The notes beneath the pieces were generated by a model. The model was not told the DNA's origin. It worked only from the letters and a program-made list of their open reading frames with translations, and made no database searches. A program made the translations under genes and the position numbers. This document shows positions 55,995 to 64,000 of a stretch of 64,000 bases of DNA, one piece after another; within the stretch, counting starts at the first letter, position 1; each line of letters begins with the position of its first letter. Source of the stretch: Pseudomonas sp. H9 (GTDB lineage Bacteria > Pseudomonadota > Gammaproteobacteria > Pseudomonadales > Pseudomonadaceae). Location: assembly GCF_004353925.1 (NCBI RefSeq), contig NZ_SMOK01000017.1:222022-286021 (forward strand). The letters run 5' to 3'.

Positions 55995-56492
55995 ATGAGC
56001 ATTGCCGATACCCTGCTGTTGTTATTGATCCTGGCCACTGCCCTGGGTTGCGGCCTGATGGGCGGATTGTTCTTCGCGTTTTCCAACTTCGTCATGACCG
56101 CTCTGGAACGTATCCCGGAACAAAGCGCGGTGACGGCCATGCAGTCCATCAACAAGGTGGTGCTTAACCGCTTGTTCCTGGCCTTGTTCCTGGGCACTGC
56201 GCTGACCAGCATCATGCTGCTGACCTGGGCGTACCAACGCTGGCCGTTGCCCGGCAGCCTGTGCATGGCGATTGGCAGCGCCCTGTACCTGGTGGGCAAC
56301 ATTGTGGTGACGATGCTGTTCAACGTGCCGAAAAATCAGGCCCTGGCACGCCTCGACCCAGCCAGCAGCGAAGCGACTGCCGCCTGGCATCGCTACGTTC
56401 CGAGCTGGAACCGCTGGAACCATGTGCGCACCGTGACGGCGCTGGCGGCTGCGGCGTGGTTGATGGTGGCGCTGTGGCTGGTGCGTCACTGA
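55995..56492 (+). CDS. DUF1772 (anthrone-oxygenase-like) membrane protein
   Basis: The 165-residue protein has four transmembrane helices (LLLLLILATALGCGLMGGLF, LFLALFLGTALTSIMLLTWA, CMAIGSALYLVGNIVVTMLF, ALAAAAWLMVALWLV) and the motif FNVPKNQALA followed by WHRYVPSWNRWNHVRT, typical of DUF1772. AGGA precedes the ATG. The function is unknown in bacteria. Confidence 0.85.
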   Translation: MSIADTLLLLLILATALGCGLMGGLFFAFSNFVMTALERIPEQSAVTAMQSINKVVLNRLFLALFLGTALTSIMLLTWAYQRWPLPGSLCMAIGSALYLVGNIVVTMLFNVPKNQALARLDPASSEATAAWHRYVPSWNRWNHVRTVTALAAAAWLMVALWLVRH

Positions 56493-56504
56493 CGTCACTC
56501 CTGG

Positions 56505-56574
56505 TAGGAGCGGGCTTGCCCCGCGATAGCGGCCTGTCAATCACACCGCATCGCGGGGCAAGCCCGCTCCTACA
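56505..56574. repeat. REP doublet between the DUF1772 gene and polB
   Basis: An inverted pair of REP sequences lies between convergent genes, ending just beyond the polB stop. Confidence 0.9.
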
Positions 56575-56583
56575 GGGGACCCG

Positions 56584-58944
56584 CTAGAACAGGCCCATTT
56601 GCCGGTCGATCAGCGCGGTGAAGTCATCGTCCACAAACGGCAAAATGGCGTCGGCCACCGGCTGCAGTTGCCGGGTCAGGTAATGGTCATAGTCAATCGC
56701 TGAATGCCGTGTTTCCAGAGGCTCAGGGCCCGCCACGGTAATCACATAGCTGATCCAGCCGCCATTCTGGTATTGCCGTGGCCGCCCCTGACGCTGGTTG
56801 AAGTCGTCGGCCATCCGAGCAGCCCGCACATGCGGTGGCACGTTACGTTGGTAGTCCGCCAGCGGGCGACGCAAGCGCTTGCGGTAGACCAGTAATTCAT
56901 CCAGCTCCCCGGCCAGCGTCTGACGCACATATTCGCGCAGATAAGCCTGGTACGGCTGCCTGCGGAAAATGCGCTCGTACAGTTCCTGCTGAAACTGCCG
57001 CGCCAACGGCGACCAATCGGTACGCACACTTTCCAGGCCCTTGAAGACCATTTCATCCTGTCCGTCGCTACGCTGCACCAGGCCGGCATAGCGTTTCTTG
57101 CTACCTTCTTCGGCCCCGCGGATGGTGGGCATCAGAAAGCGCTTGTAGTGCGTCTCGTATTGCAGCTCCAGGGCGCTATCCAGCGCGTAGGTGTCGCGCA
57201 GATACTCGTGCCACCATTGATTGACCTGCTGCACCAGGCGACGGCCAATGACGTCGGCGTCGGCCTCGCTGTGGGCGCTTTTGAGCCAGACAAAAGTGGA
57301 GTCGGTGTCGCCATAAATCACCGTATACCCCTGCGCCTCGATCAGCTCGCGGGTACGCCGCATGATCTCGTGGCCGCGCATCGTGATCGACGAAGCCAGG
57401 CGCGGATCAAAGAAACGGCAGCCACTGGAACCCAACACGCCGTAGAAGGCGTTCATGATGATCTTCAAGGCCTGCGACAACGGTGCGTTTTTCTCACGCT
57501 TGGCGGCTTCACGCCCCTGCCAGACGCGCTCGACAATGGCCGGCAAGCAGTGATGAACGCGGGAAAAGCGCGCGCCGCGAAACCCCGGTACCGAGGTGTC
57601 GTCACCCGGCTCACGAAGGCCCTCGACCAAGCCCAGCGGGTCGATGAGAAACGTACGGATGATCGAGGGGTACAGGCTCTTGTAGTCCAGCACCAGCACC
57701 GACTCGTACAAACCGGGCCGCGAGTCCATGACAAAGCCGCCGGGGCTCGCTTCCTCGGGGCGCTCCCCCTGGTTGGGCGCGACAAAGCCCCGGCGGTGCA
57801 TCAACGGAATGTACAAATGACCGAACGCGGCAACCGAGCCGCCACTGCGATCCGCCGGCAGGCCAGTCACCGTCGCCCGTTCCAACAGAAAAGTCAGCAG
57901 CTCGGTCTTGGCGAAAATACGCGTGACCAGCTCGCAGTCCTTGAGGTTGTAGCGCGCCAGCGCCGGCTTGTCCTCGGCAAACATGCGGTTGATTTCGTCC
58001 ATGCGCTGATACGGCGTATCAATGGCTTTGCCTTCGCCGAGCAAGGTTTGCGCGACGTTTTCCAGGCTGAACGAGGGAAAGCTCCAGGTCGCTGAACGCA
58101 GCGCCTCGATGCCGTCAATGATCAAGCGGCCACTGGCCCCAGCAAAAAAGTGCGCGCGACTGCCATGCTCGCGCCACTCCATCGGCTCCCCGTCGCGCCC
58201 CAAACACAGCGCAACCTTCAACTGCTCGGCGTGGGCCTGCAGCACGCGCAAGTCGAACTGCACCAGGTTCCAGCCAATGATCGCGTCCGGGTCGTGGCGT
58301 ACCAGCCATTGGTTCAAACGCTCCAACAACTGCCCGCGGCTGTCGCAATATTCAAGCGCGAAGTCGAGCTCGCTGGCATCGCCATTGGCCGGTCCGAGCA
58401 TGTACACCTGACGCTGCCCGCAGCCCTCCAGGGCAATGGAATACAGCTCGCCGCGCTCGGTGGTTTCGATGTCCAGCGATACCAGCTTCAGCGTTGGCCG
58501 GAAATCAGGCGCCGGTTTGAGCTGGGCGTCATTAACCACGCCCTGCGCATCGGTGGTGCCACTGAAGCTGACCGGGGCGGTGATGAAACGCTCCATCAGG
58601 TAACGGTCGGGCGGACGAATGTCGGCCTCGTAAACCTGCACGCCAGCCGCCCGCAAGCGTTTCTCCAGCTGCATCAACTGGCGGTGCTGGCGGCAGTACA
58701 GGCCCAACACCGGCCGCTGTTCAAAATCGCGCAACTCAAGGGGGCGCAGTTCCACCCCGCGCTCACCCCGCAGCACCGTCTGTGCCTGCTGACGATGAGC
58801 CGCCGGGATAAAGGCTACGGAGGTTTGCAACGGCACACGCAGGCGACGCGGGCCTTGATCGGTGGCCAGCCAGAACTCGACGCACGTCCCTGCCGGGGTA
58901 TCGCGCCAATGCCGGGTCAGGACAAAGCCCTGCTGTAACTCCAC
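56584..58944 (-). CDS. polB: DNA polymerase II (family B)
   Basis: The product of about 786 residues is a family-B polymerase with 3'-5' exonuclease. The Exo I motif is [16 protein letters not shown], motif A is [18 protein letters not shown], motif B contains the [18 protein letters not shown] segment, and motif C is [15 protein letters not shown]. The frame is open to 59016, but the GTG at 58944 (GAGG eight bases upstream) gives the usual length; a GTG three bases earlier is equally possible. No LexA box was found by eye. Confidence 0.93.
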   Translation of the reverse strand: MELQQGFVLTRHWRDTPAGTCVEFWLATDQGPRRLRVPLQTSVAFIPAAHRQQAQTVLRGERGVELRPLELRDFEQRPVLGLYCRQHRQLMQLEKRLRAAGVQVYEADIRPPDRYLMERFITAPVSFSGTTDAQGVVNDAQLKPAPDFRPTLKLVSLDIETTERGELYSIALEGCGQRQVYMLGPANGDASELDFALEYCDSRGQLLERLNQWLVRHDPDAIIGWNLVQFDLRVLQAHAEQLKVALCLGRDGEPMEWREHGSRAHFFAGASGRLIIDGIEALRSATWSFPSFSLENVAQTLLGEGKAIDTPYQRMDEINRMFAEDKPALARYNLKDCELVTRIFAKTELLTFLLERATVTGLPADRSGGSVAAFGHLYIPLMHRRGFVAPNQGERPEEASPGGFVMDSRPGLYESVLVLDYKSLYPSIIRTFLIDPLGLVEGLREPGDDTSVPGFRGARFSRVHHCLPAIVERVWQGREAAKREKNAPLSQALKIIMNAFYGVLGSSGCRFFDPRLASSITMRGHEIMRRTRELIEAQGYTVIYGDTDSTFVWLKSAHSEADADVIGRRLVQQVNQWWHEYLRDTYALDSALELQYETHYKRFLMPTIRGAEEGSKKRYAGLVQRSDGQDEMVFKGLESVRTDWSPLARQFQQELYERIFRRQPYQAYLREYVRQTLAGELDELLVYRKRLRRPLADYQRNVPPHVRAARMADDFNQRQGRPRQYQNGGWISYVITVAGPEPLETRHSAIDYDHYLTRQLQPVADAILPFVDDDFTALIDRQMGLF

Positions 58945-59022
58945 CACTGCAACCTCTGAAGCACCTGATCTATGCTGCGATTCTACCCCAGCGCCCTGCC
59001 GCTCGATCACCTGCATGGACTA

Positions 59023-59943
59023 TTAGTCATATAAATAGTCGACCCCCTGGGCAGGCAGTTGCTGCACCCGTGCCTGCAAGTATTCACCCAGCACCTGGAT
59101 CTGCCGGGCCTGAGGGCTGGACTTCAGCCAGGTCAGGTAATAGCCCTCGCCGGTTGCAACCGCCTGAGGAATCGGTGCCACCAGCCGACCGGCGTCGAGT
59201 TCAGTACGGGCCAGCAGCAGATCGACCACGGCAATCCCCGCGCCTTGCTGGGCCGCAGACATACCTTGATCCAGTGTGTCGAACAGTTGACCACGCTCCA
59301 GCCCGGCCTGCGACGCCCCCAGGCGCGCCAGCCAGCGCCGCCAGTCACGGCGGTCTGCCGAGCAATGCAGGTACTCGCCGCCCTGCAGGCCGGCAAGCCC
59401 ATGCGCGAGTGTCCGCTGGTAGTCAGGGCTACACACCGGTAGCAGCCACTCCTCGAACAGCTTGAGGCTGTCGATATCAGCCGCAAAACGCCCATCGGCC
59501 AGCAGAATCGCTGCGTCATAAGGCTCGCTGTAGAAGTCGACGCTGTCGATGTCCATCCACACACTGGACAATTGCACATGACTGGGCGGCCCGGACTGAC
59601 GGTACCCGTCCAGAACCCCGAGCAGCCAACGAGTGGTCAAGGTTGAAGGGGCCTTGAGGCGAATACTGTTGCGCTCTTTTTTCAGCAGCGCACAGGCATT
59701 GTCGATGATCTTGAAACCCACTTTCAGCTCTTGTGCCAGCACCCGCCCGGACGCGGTCAACGACAGTTTCGGGCCGCGGCGCTCAAACAACGCACAATCA
59801 AACAAACCTTCGAGGGTCTTGATGTGGTGGCTGATGGCCCCTTGAGTCAGTGCCAACTCCTGGGCCGCCCGGGTGAAGGAGCCGTAGCGCGCCGCCACCT
59901 CGAAAGCCCGCAAGGCCTGGAGTGCAGGAATTCGTTCGGACAT
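59023..59943 (-). CDS. LysR-family regulator (GcvA-like)
   Basis: The 306-residue regulator has the HTH LRAFEVAARYGSFTRAAQEL, ALTQGAISHHIKTLEGLFDC and an effector domain of GcvA type (LKAPSTLTTRWLLGVLDGY, AILLADGRFAADIDSLKLFE). It is divergent from the LysE-type exporter across 112 bases and probably controls it. AGGTGG precedes the ATG. Confidence 0.9.
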   Translation of the reverse strand: MSERIPALQALRAFEVAARYGSFTRAAQELALTQGAISHHIKTLEGLFDCALFERRGPKLSLTASGRVLAQELKVGFKIIDNACALLKKERNSIRLKAPSTLTTRWLLGVLDGYRQSGPPSHVQLSSVWMDIDSVDFYSEPYDAAILLADGRFAADIDSLKLFEEWLLPVCSPDYQRTLAHGLAGLQGGEYLHCSADRRDWRRWLARLGASQAGLERGQLFDTLDQGMSAAQQGAGIAVVDLLLARTELDAGRLVAPIPQAVATGEGYYLTWLKSSPQARQIQVLGEYLQARVQQLPAQGVDYLYD

Positions 59944-60055
59944 GGGCCACCTGAAGCATGAGTAAGACTAATAGAAAGCCATAACAACAGTCGTTTTACA
60001 AGGTCGCAGGGGCTGTCGAAAATGCCCGCCAACCTGACTGCTGCCGAGCCTGCTG

Positions 60056-60673
60056 ATGAACACCGCCTTGCTGTTGACCTACGCACTCACCGTACTGCTA
60101 CTGATTGCCACCCCCGGCCCTGTGGTCGCCCTGGTGGTCAATACCGCCGCCAACGCAGGCCGCCGCCAGGCGCTATTAACAGCGCTGGGTACCAACGGGG
60201 CCTCGTTGGTACTGATTGCCCTGGCCGCCAGCCTGATTCTGACCAGCGCAGTGATCGCCCCACATTTGCTGACAGCGCTCAGCGTGGTGGGTTGCCTGTT
60301 CATCGGCTACCTGGCCATCGGTAGTCTGCGCCAGGCGCTGACACAGAACGCCGACACCGTGGTCCGCGCCCGTGCCCAGGGTGGCCTGTGGAAAGGCTTT
60401 ACCATCGGCTTGTCGAACCCGAAAGACATCCTGTTCTTCATGGCCTTCTTCCCCCAGTTCATCCAGATCACCGCACAAACCAGTCACAGCTTGTTACTGC
60501 TTTCCTTGGTGTGGGTGATTATCGATCTGGCGATTCTGGGTGCTTACATTCTGCTGACCACAACGCTGGCGAGCCCGCGGCATCAGCGCCTGATCAGCCT
60601 GACCAGCGGTGCGATGCTACTAGTGATCGCTGTAATGGGCCTGTTTTACAATCTCCAGGCGTTTTGGCCTTGA
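60056..60673 (+). CDS. LysE-family amino-acid exporter
   Basis: The 205-residue membrane protein has six predicted helices and the LysE/RhtB N-terminal motif ATPGPVVALVVNTAANAGRR, plus FTIGLSNPKDILFFMAFFPQ. It should export an amino acid or a related compound. Divergent LysR control is the common arrangement for this family. Confidence 0.9.
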   Translation: MNTALLLTYALTVLLLIATPGPVVALVVNTAANAGRRQALLTALGTNGASLVLIALAASLILTSAVIAPHLLTALSVVGCLFIGYLAIGSLRQALTQNADTVVRARAQGGLWKGFTIGLSNPKDILFFMAFFPQFIQITAQTSHSLLLLSLVWVIIDLAILGAYILLTTTLASPRHQRLISLTSGAMLLVIAVMGLFYNLQAFWP

Positions 60674-60796
60674 TCTACGTGGCTTTCGAGACCGGTCCTA
60701 CAAAGGTTAGAATGGCCGCCTTTGCCCAGGCCCCTTCGACCCCCACTATGGACAGTTGGATTGAACCCTGAACATCACCGCGTTGTTAATCATTTG

Positions 60797-61528
60797 ATGC
60801 CCAGCCTTAAAGCGCTCCTTTTTCGAGGTTTTACCCGGCGACGTGTGCGCGTCTGTTCCATGCTGCTTGCCATACTGGTGCCTGGCTGCGCCTTGGCAGA
60901 TGGAGTGCGGATCGATCCCCACGCCGACCTGCTGTACCGCCAGGCCCTGACGTTGCTGGAACAGGCCGAGCAACAGGTCAATAGCTTCAGCCTCAAGACC
61001 AGCTCCACCGAGCAAGACCTGGCGCAACAGGGCCAAGCGCTGGGGCGACCGCTGGCGCCCGCCGTGAGTCTGCTCAACAAAGCCGTGGAGTTGGACCATC
61101 CCGTGGCCCGCTACCGCCTGGCGCTGTATTACATGACCTATTTGCCGGCCGAGCAGATTCCACCTGCCGCCTGCCCGCTGCTGCAAACCAGCCTGGAGCA
61201 AGGCTTTGCGCCAGCGGCATTAGGGATCGAAGCCTGGTGCACGGACTACCGCCAAAGCGCAGCGTTTGCCAAAAATCTCAACCACGTCCAGGCCGTTGCC
61301 AACCGCTACGCGTCCTATTACCCGCAACCGGCAGAACGCCTGCTGTGTAGCCCGGAACAACCCCAGGGGCTGGCCCTGCAGTGGGGGCGCCAGCGCGACT
61401 TCCTGGCCGAGATCTATCGTTTGCAGGGTAATGACAACCCCGATCAACGCCAGCGTCTCTGGCAAAAAGCGGTTGATCTCAATGGTTGCTTTGCCGTGCG
61501 CCAGCGTCTGTTCAGCAAGCATCTCTGA
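60797..61528 (+). CDS. Sel1/TPR-like periplasmic protein
   Basis: The 243-residue protein has a basic N-terminus and a hydrophobic signal segment (MLLAILVPGCALADG); the Cys there could make it a lipoprotein, but the lipobox is poor. The mature part is helical with Sel1-like repeats (LLNKAVELDHPVARYRLALY, LLQTSLEQGFAPAALGIEAW). The start is uncertain: ATG at 60797 or 60860, neither with a clear ribosome-binding site. The function is unknown. Confidence 0.65.
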   Translation: MPSLKALLFRGFTRRRVRVCSMLLAILVPGCALADGVRIDPHADLLYRQALTLLEQAEQQVNSFSLKTSSTEQDLAQQGQALGRPLAPAVSLLNKAVELDHPVARYRLALYYMTYLPAEQIPPAACPLLQTSLEQGFAPAALGIEAWCTDYRQSAAFAKNLNHVQAVANRYASYYPQPAERLLCSPEQPQGLALQWGRQRDFLAEIYRLQGNDNPDQRQRLWQKAVDLNGCFAVRQRLFSKHL

Positions 61529-61630
61529 CCGCTTACTGAGGCCGGGTGAGCCTGGACAGCAAGATCGTTCAAGTCACCCGCGCGCCGCTCTGGCATGCTG
61601 TACAACCTTGTCCAGTTGTTGCAGACGTCC

Positions 61631-62329
61631 ATGTCCAGTCCACCCTTCGCACGCCAGGCCTTCACCCGCGGCGCCATTGCCATTACGCCGTTGTCCCTGG
61701 CGGTCGCCCCCTGGGGCTTACTTGCCGGTTCAATGGCCATCGAAGCCAACCTCAGCGCCTGGGAAGGCCAGGGGTTGTCGGCCATCGTTTTCGCCGGCGC
61801 GGCACAACTGGTTGCCATTGGCATGCTCAAGGGCGGAGCCAACCTGTTCTCGATCCTGCTGACAACCCTGCTACTGACCTCTCAGCACTTGCTTTACGGG
61901 CTGTCGATGCGCCCGGTACTGTCAGGGCTGCCGACTCGCTGGCGGTTGGGCCTGGGGTTTTTGCTCACCGACGAATTCTTTGCCCTCACCAGCCAATATG
62001 ACCAACAACAGTTCAACCGCTGGTATGCACTTGGCGTAGGCCTGACGTTCTACATTGCCTGGAACCTGTTCACCCTGATCGGCATTATTCTTGGCCAGAA
62101 CATTCCGCACCTCGACCAGTTGGGCCTGGACTTCTCTATTGTCGCCACCTTCGTGGCCCTGATCGCGCCGCTGGTACGCAACCTGCCCACGGTTGTCTGT
62201 GTGGCGGTGTCGTTGTTCAGCTCGGTACTGTTCAGCGCCTGGCACTGGGACACCGGCCTGGTGGCGGCCGGCCTGCTGGGCATGAGCGCCGGCTTCATCT
62301 GTCAGAAATTCAGCGGAGCCCGCTCATGA
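61631..62329 (+). CDS. azlC: AzlC-family branched-chain amino-acid exporter, large subunit
   Basis: The 232-residue membrane protein shows the AzlC N-terminal FTRGAIAITPLSLAVAPWGL, the segment IVFAGAAQLVAIGMLKGGAN, SQHLLYGLSMRP and FLLTDEFFALTSQ. With AzlD it forms an exporter for branched-chain or related amino acids. The frame is open to an ATG at 61595; 61631 is favoured by the family start but neither has a good ribosome-binding site. Confidence 0.9.
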   Translation: MSSPPFARQAFTRGAIAITPLSLAVAPWGLLAGSMAIEANLSAWEGQGLSAIVFAGAAQLVAIGMLKGGANLFSILLTTLLLTSQHLLYGLSMRPVLSGLPTRWRLGLGFLLTDEFFALTSQYDQQQFNRWYALGVGLTFYIAWNLFTLIGIILGQNIPHLDQLGLDFSIVATFVALIAPLVRNLPTVVCVAVSLFSSVLFSAWHWDTGLVAAGLLGMSAGFICQKFSGARS

Positions 62330-62649
62330 TCTTTGCCTTGATTATCGGCATGGGCTTGCTGGTGTTTCTCAACCGTTACGCCTTTATCGAACCGCGTCTG
62401 CCGCTGCGCCTGAGTTCCAACGCACGACAGTTCCTCGGCTTTGCCGTGCCGGGCATGTTGACCGCCATTTGCGGGCCGATCATTTTCCTGCCGGGCCACC
62501 AACTCGACCTGAGCCTGACCAACCCCTACCTGCTCGGATCAATCGTCGCAGTGGTGCTGGTGCTGTTGACCCGCAGCACCTTGATCAGCATGCTGGTGAG
62601 CATGGCTTTCTTTTTCGTCTTTCGCTGGTGGTTGAACGGCAGCCCATGA
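62326..62649 (+). CDS. azlD: AzlD-family branched-chain amino-acid exporter, small subunit
   Basis: The 107-residue protein has three to four helices, including the AzlD segment FLNRYAFIEPRLPLRLSSNA, RQFLGFAVPGMLTAI and a C-terminal LLTRSTLISMLVSMAFFFVF. It overlaps azlC by four bases (ATGA) and the AraC gene by four bases, so the three are one translationally coupled unit. Confidence 0.9.
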   Translation: MIFALIIGMGLLVFLNRYAFIEPRLPLRLSSNARQFLGFAVPGMLTAICGPIIFLPGHQLDLSLTNPYLLGSIVAVVLVLLTRSTLISMLVSMAFFFVFRWWLNGSP

Positions 62650-63488
62650 ACGCAGCACCGCAAGAACAGACCCACTTCTGGCAGGCGCCCGCACTCGGGG
62701 ATGTCGAGATGTTGCACGCCCGGTATTTCCAGCAACGCTTTGCGCCGCATGTGCATGAGGGCTATGCGATCACCCTCATCACCTCCGGTGCTCAGCGCTT
62801 CTGGCATCGCGGCAGCGAGCATGTGGCGCCAGTGGGCAGCATGGTGTTGATCAACCCTGACGAGATACACACTGGCGCCAAAGCGCATGAACAAGGCTGG
62901 CGTTACCGGGGGCTCTACCCACAAGGTGAGCGCATTACCGGGGTGCTGGACGAACTGGAGATCAAACGCGACGGCCTGCCCTGCTTCAAGGACAGCGTTC
63001 TGCACGACCCGCAACTGGCCAACGCCTTCATCCAGTTGCACTGCCTGGCCGAACAGGGTGCCAGTGCGCTGGAACAACAAAGTGCCTGGCGTGAAGCGGT
63101 ATTGATGCTGGTACACCGCCATGCGCGCATCGCTAGCCCGCGTGAGCCTGGCAACGAACCCTGCGCCGTGGCCCGGGCAAAAGAGTTGATGGACAGTCGC
63201 CTGGCTTACCCACCCTCGCTGCAAGAGCTGGCGACAGCGGTCAACCTTTCACCGTTCCACTTTGCCCGGGTGTTTCGCCAGGCCACTGGATTGCCGCCAC
63301 ACGCTTGGCTGAAACAACGGCGCTTGAGCCGCGCTCGGGAGTTGTTGAAGAACGATTGCCTGCCGTTCAACGTGGCCTTTGCTCTGGGCTTTTCGGATCA
63401 GAGCCATTTGAACCGGCAGTTCAAACAGGCTTATGGGGTGACGCCTGGGGAATACCGGCGTGCCTGTGTCGGAGATCAGCTGGCTTGA
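62646..63488 (+). CDS. AraC-family regulator, cupin sensor
   Basis: The 280-residue protein has an AraC N-terminal cupin (FAPHVHEGYAITLITSGAQR, SMVLINPDEIHTGAKA) and a C-terminal double HTH (SLQELATAVNLSPFHFARVF, NVAFALGFSDQSHLNRQFKQ, GVTPGEYRRA). The ATG overlaps the azlD stop, so it is part of the azlCD operon and probably regulates it in response to an amino acid. Confidence 0.9.
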   Translation: MNAAPQEQTHFWQAPALGDVEMLHARYFQQRFAPHVHEGYAITLITSGAQRFWHRGSEHVAPVGSMVLINPDEIHTGAKAHEQGWRYRGLYPQGERITGVLDELEIKRDGLPCFKDSVLHDPQLANAFIQLHCLAEQGASALEQQSAWREAVLMLVHRHARIASPREPGNEPCAVARAKELMDSRLAYPPSLQELATAVNLSPFHFARVFRQATGLPPHAWLKQRRLSRARELLKNDCLPFNVAFALGFSDQSHLNRQFKQAYGVTPGEYRRACVGDQLA

Positions 63489-63518
63489 ATGTGCTTCGCT
63501 AGCAGCAGGGTAGGTCCG

Positions 63519-63543
63519 GTGGGAGCGGGCCTTGCCCCGCGAT
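63519..63543 (+). repeat. Single REP, slightly degenerate
   Basis: GTGGGAGCGGGCCTTGCCCC carries an extra C compared with the other REPs. It lies 30 bases after the AraC stop. Confidence 0.75.
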
Positions 63544-63608
63544 CGGCTGCGCAGCGGCCGTAAAAACAGCTGCTTGCAAGGCAACTGACATACCGAAGCG
63601 ACTGAATG

Positions 63609-63708
63609 GCTGCCGCTTCGCGCCAGATCGCAGGACAAGCCAGCTCCCACCGGGAGCTGGCTTCATGGTCGATGCAAGGCAGTTGCTCCCACTGTGGGAG
63701 CGGGCTTG
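63609..63708 (+). repeat. 100-bp direct repeat, copy 1
   Basis: The segment is identical to 63901-64000 except for one base (GGACAAG here, GGGCAAG in copy 2). It contains a 12-bp hairpin and the start of a REP. The offset between copies is exactly 292 bp. Confidence 0.95.
63637..63663. terminator. Strong hairpin, probable ahpF-proximal transcript end
   Basis: AAGCCAGCTCCC/GGGAGCTGGCTT is a perfect 12-bp stem with a three-base loop. It lies 58 bases past the ahpF-type stop on the minus strand. No T-run follows. It recurs in copy 2 at 63929-63955. Confidence 0.55.
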
Positions 63709-63717
63709 CCCCGCGAT
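63694..63717 (+). repeat. Single REP next to the ahpF-type stop
   Basis: GTGGGAGCGGGCTTGCCCCG ends four bases before the stop codon of the ahpF-like tail. Its 5' part belongs to the 100-bp repeat. Confidence 0.85.
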
Positions 63718-63720
63718 GTT

Positions 63721-63900
63721 TCAGGCCGGCGCCGAAGTCCGGATCAGGTGATCGAACGCTGCCAACGAAGCCTTGGCACCCTCGCCCACCGCAATGACGA
63801 TTTGCTTGTAGGGCACCGTGGTCACATCACCAGCGGCAAACACACCCGGCAGGTTGGTCTGGCCACGGGCATCAACAATGATCTCGCCGCGTGGAGACAA
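63721..63900 (-). pseudogene. ahpF: Isolated C-terminal tail of AhpF (alkyl hydroperoxide reductase, flavoprotein)
   Basis: About 60 residues match the end of Ahp[41 protein letters not shown], and [16 protein letters not shown]. Upstream on the minus strand the coding sequence stops at 63900 and gives way to the non-coding 100-bp repeat instead of the rest of the enzyme (about 520 residues in full). The visible copy is therefore a truncated duplicate or an interrupted gene; the full gene may lie beyond the window. Confidence 0.7.
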
Positions 63901-64000
63901 GCTGCCGCTTCGCGCCAGATCGCAGGGCAAGCCAGCTCCCACCGGGAGCTGGCTTCATGGTCGATGCAAGGCAGTTGCTCCCACTGTGGGAGCGGGCTTG
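63901..64000 (+). repeat. 100-bp direct repeat, copy 2 (runs to the window edge)
   Basis: This is the second copy of 63609-63708 with one mismatch; identity still holds at the last base, so the repeat probably continues. Confidence 0.95.

Noticed and set aside
58945..59022. LexA (SOS) box upstream of polB
   Set aside because: A CTG...CAG pair exists (CTGCGATTCTACCCCAG), but the spacing is 11 and not 10, and the AT-rich centre is missing.

Overview
The window is chromosomal DNA of a Pseudomonas, most likely of the P. putida/P. fluorescens lineage. This rests on a near-canonical PrrF small RNA with its Fur box, seven copies of the GGAGCGGGCTTGCCCCGCGAT REP sequence, a liuABCD leucine-degradation operon and high-GC coding sequence throughout. 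No database search was possible, so family names come from motifs and gene order.

1-2.7 kb (minus strand): an apparent anaerobic/nitric-oxide operon (HemN-like protein, NnrS, a membrane protein cut by the window edge) behind a perfect Anr/FNR box. The HemN-like protein has lost the radical-SAM cysteines. 2.7-23.2 kb (minus strand): a complete type VI secretion (T6SS) core in one run, tssA-B-C-E-F-G-clpV-sfa-lipoprotein-fha-tssJ-tssK-tssL-tssM-stp-stk. This order matches the P. aeruginosa H2-T6SS, including the kinase/phosphatase/FHA control module and a sigma-54 activator.

23.2-32.2 kb: the secretion payload. hcp, vgrG, a DUF4123 adaptor and an 832-residue LysM effector are read leftward. 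Facing the effector tail are two tandem SUMF1-fold lipoproteins that lack the catalytic cysteines of formylglycine-generating enzymes and are the best immunity candidates. A frameshifted relic of the effector's C-terminal tail lies between them, so the immunity/tail unit appears to have been duplicated. The effector C-terminus and both lipoprotein genes look AT-richer than the rest. Three phased TGCGCAA-N4-TTGCGCA palindromes lie upstream of hcp.

32.2-40.1 kb: glgE, treS-maltokinase fusion and glgB (trehalose to alpha-glucan via maltose-1-phosphate), with a small proline/aspartate-rich ORF divergent. 40.2-47.7 kb: an acyl-CoA synthetase divergent from liuABCD, with two identical LiuR-like palindromes between them, but neither liuR nor liuE in view. 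47.8-51.6 kb: an S24-like repressor without its catalytic residues, a DUF6124-like gene, prrF, a sigma-region-4/FecR-N/membrane fusion, an M14 carboxypeptidase and a hotdog thioesterase.

51.7-63.5 kb: ordinary core genes: two hypotheticals, LysR with a Gfo/Idh/MocA dehydrogenase and aroQ, DUF4174 and DUF1772 proteins, DNA polymerase II, LysR/LysE, a Sel1-like protein, and azlC-azlD-AraC. 63.5-64 kb: REP-rich DNA around an isolated ahpF tail flanked by 100-bp direct repeats, which suggests a 292-bp tandem duplication continuing past the window edge.
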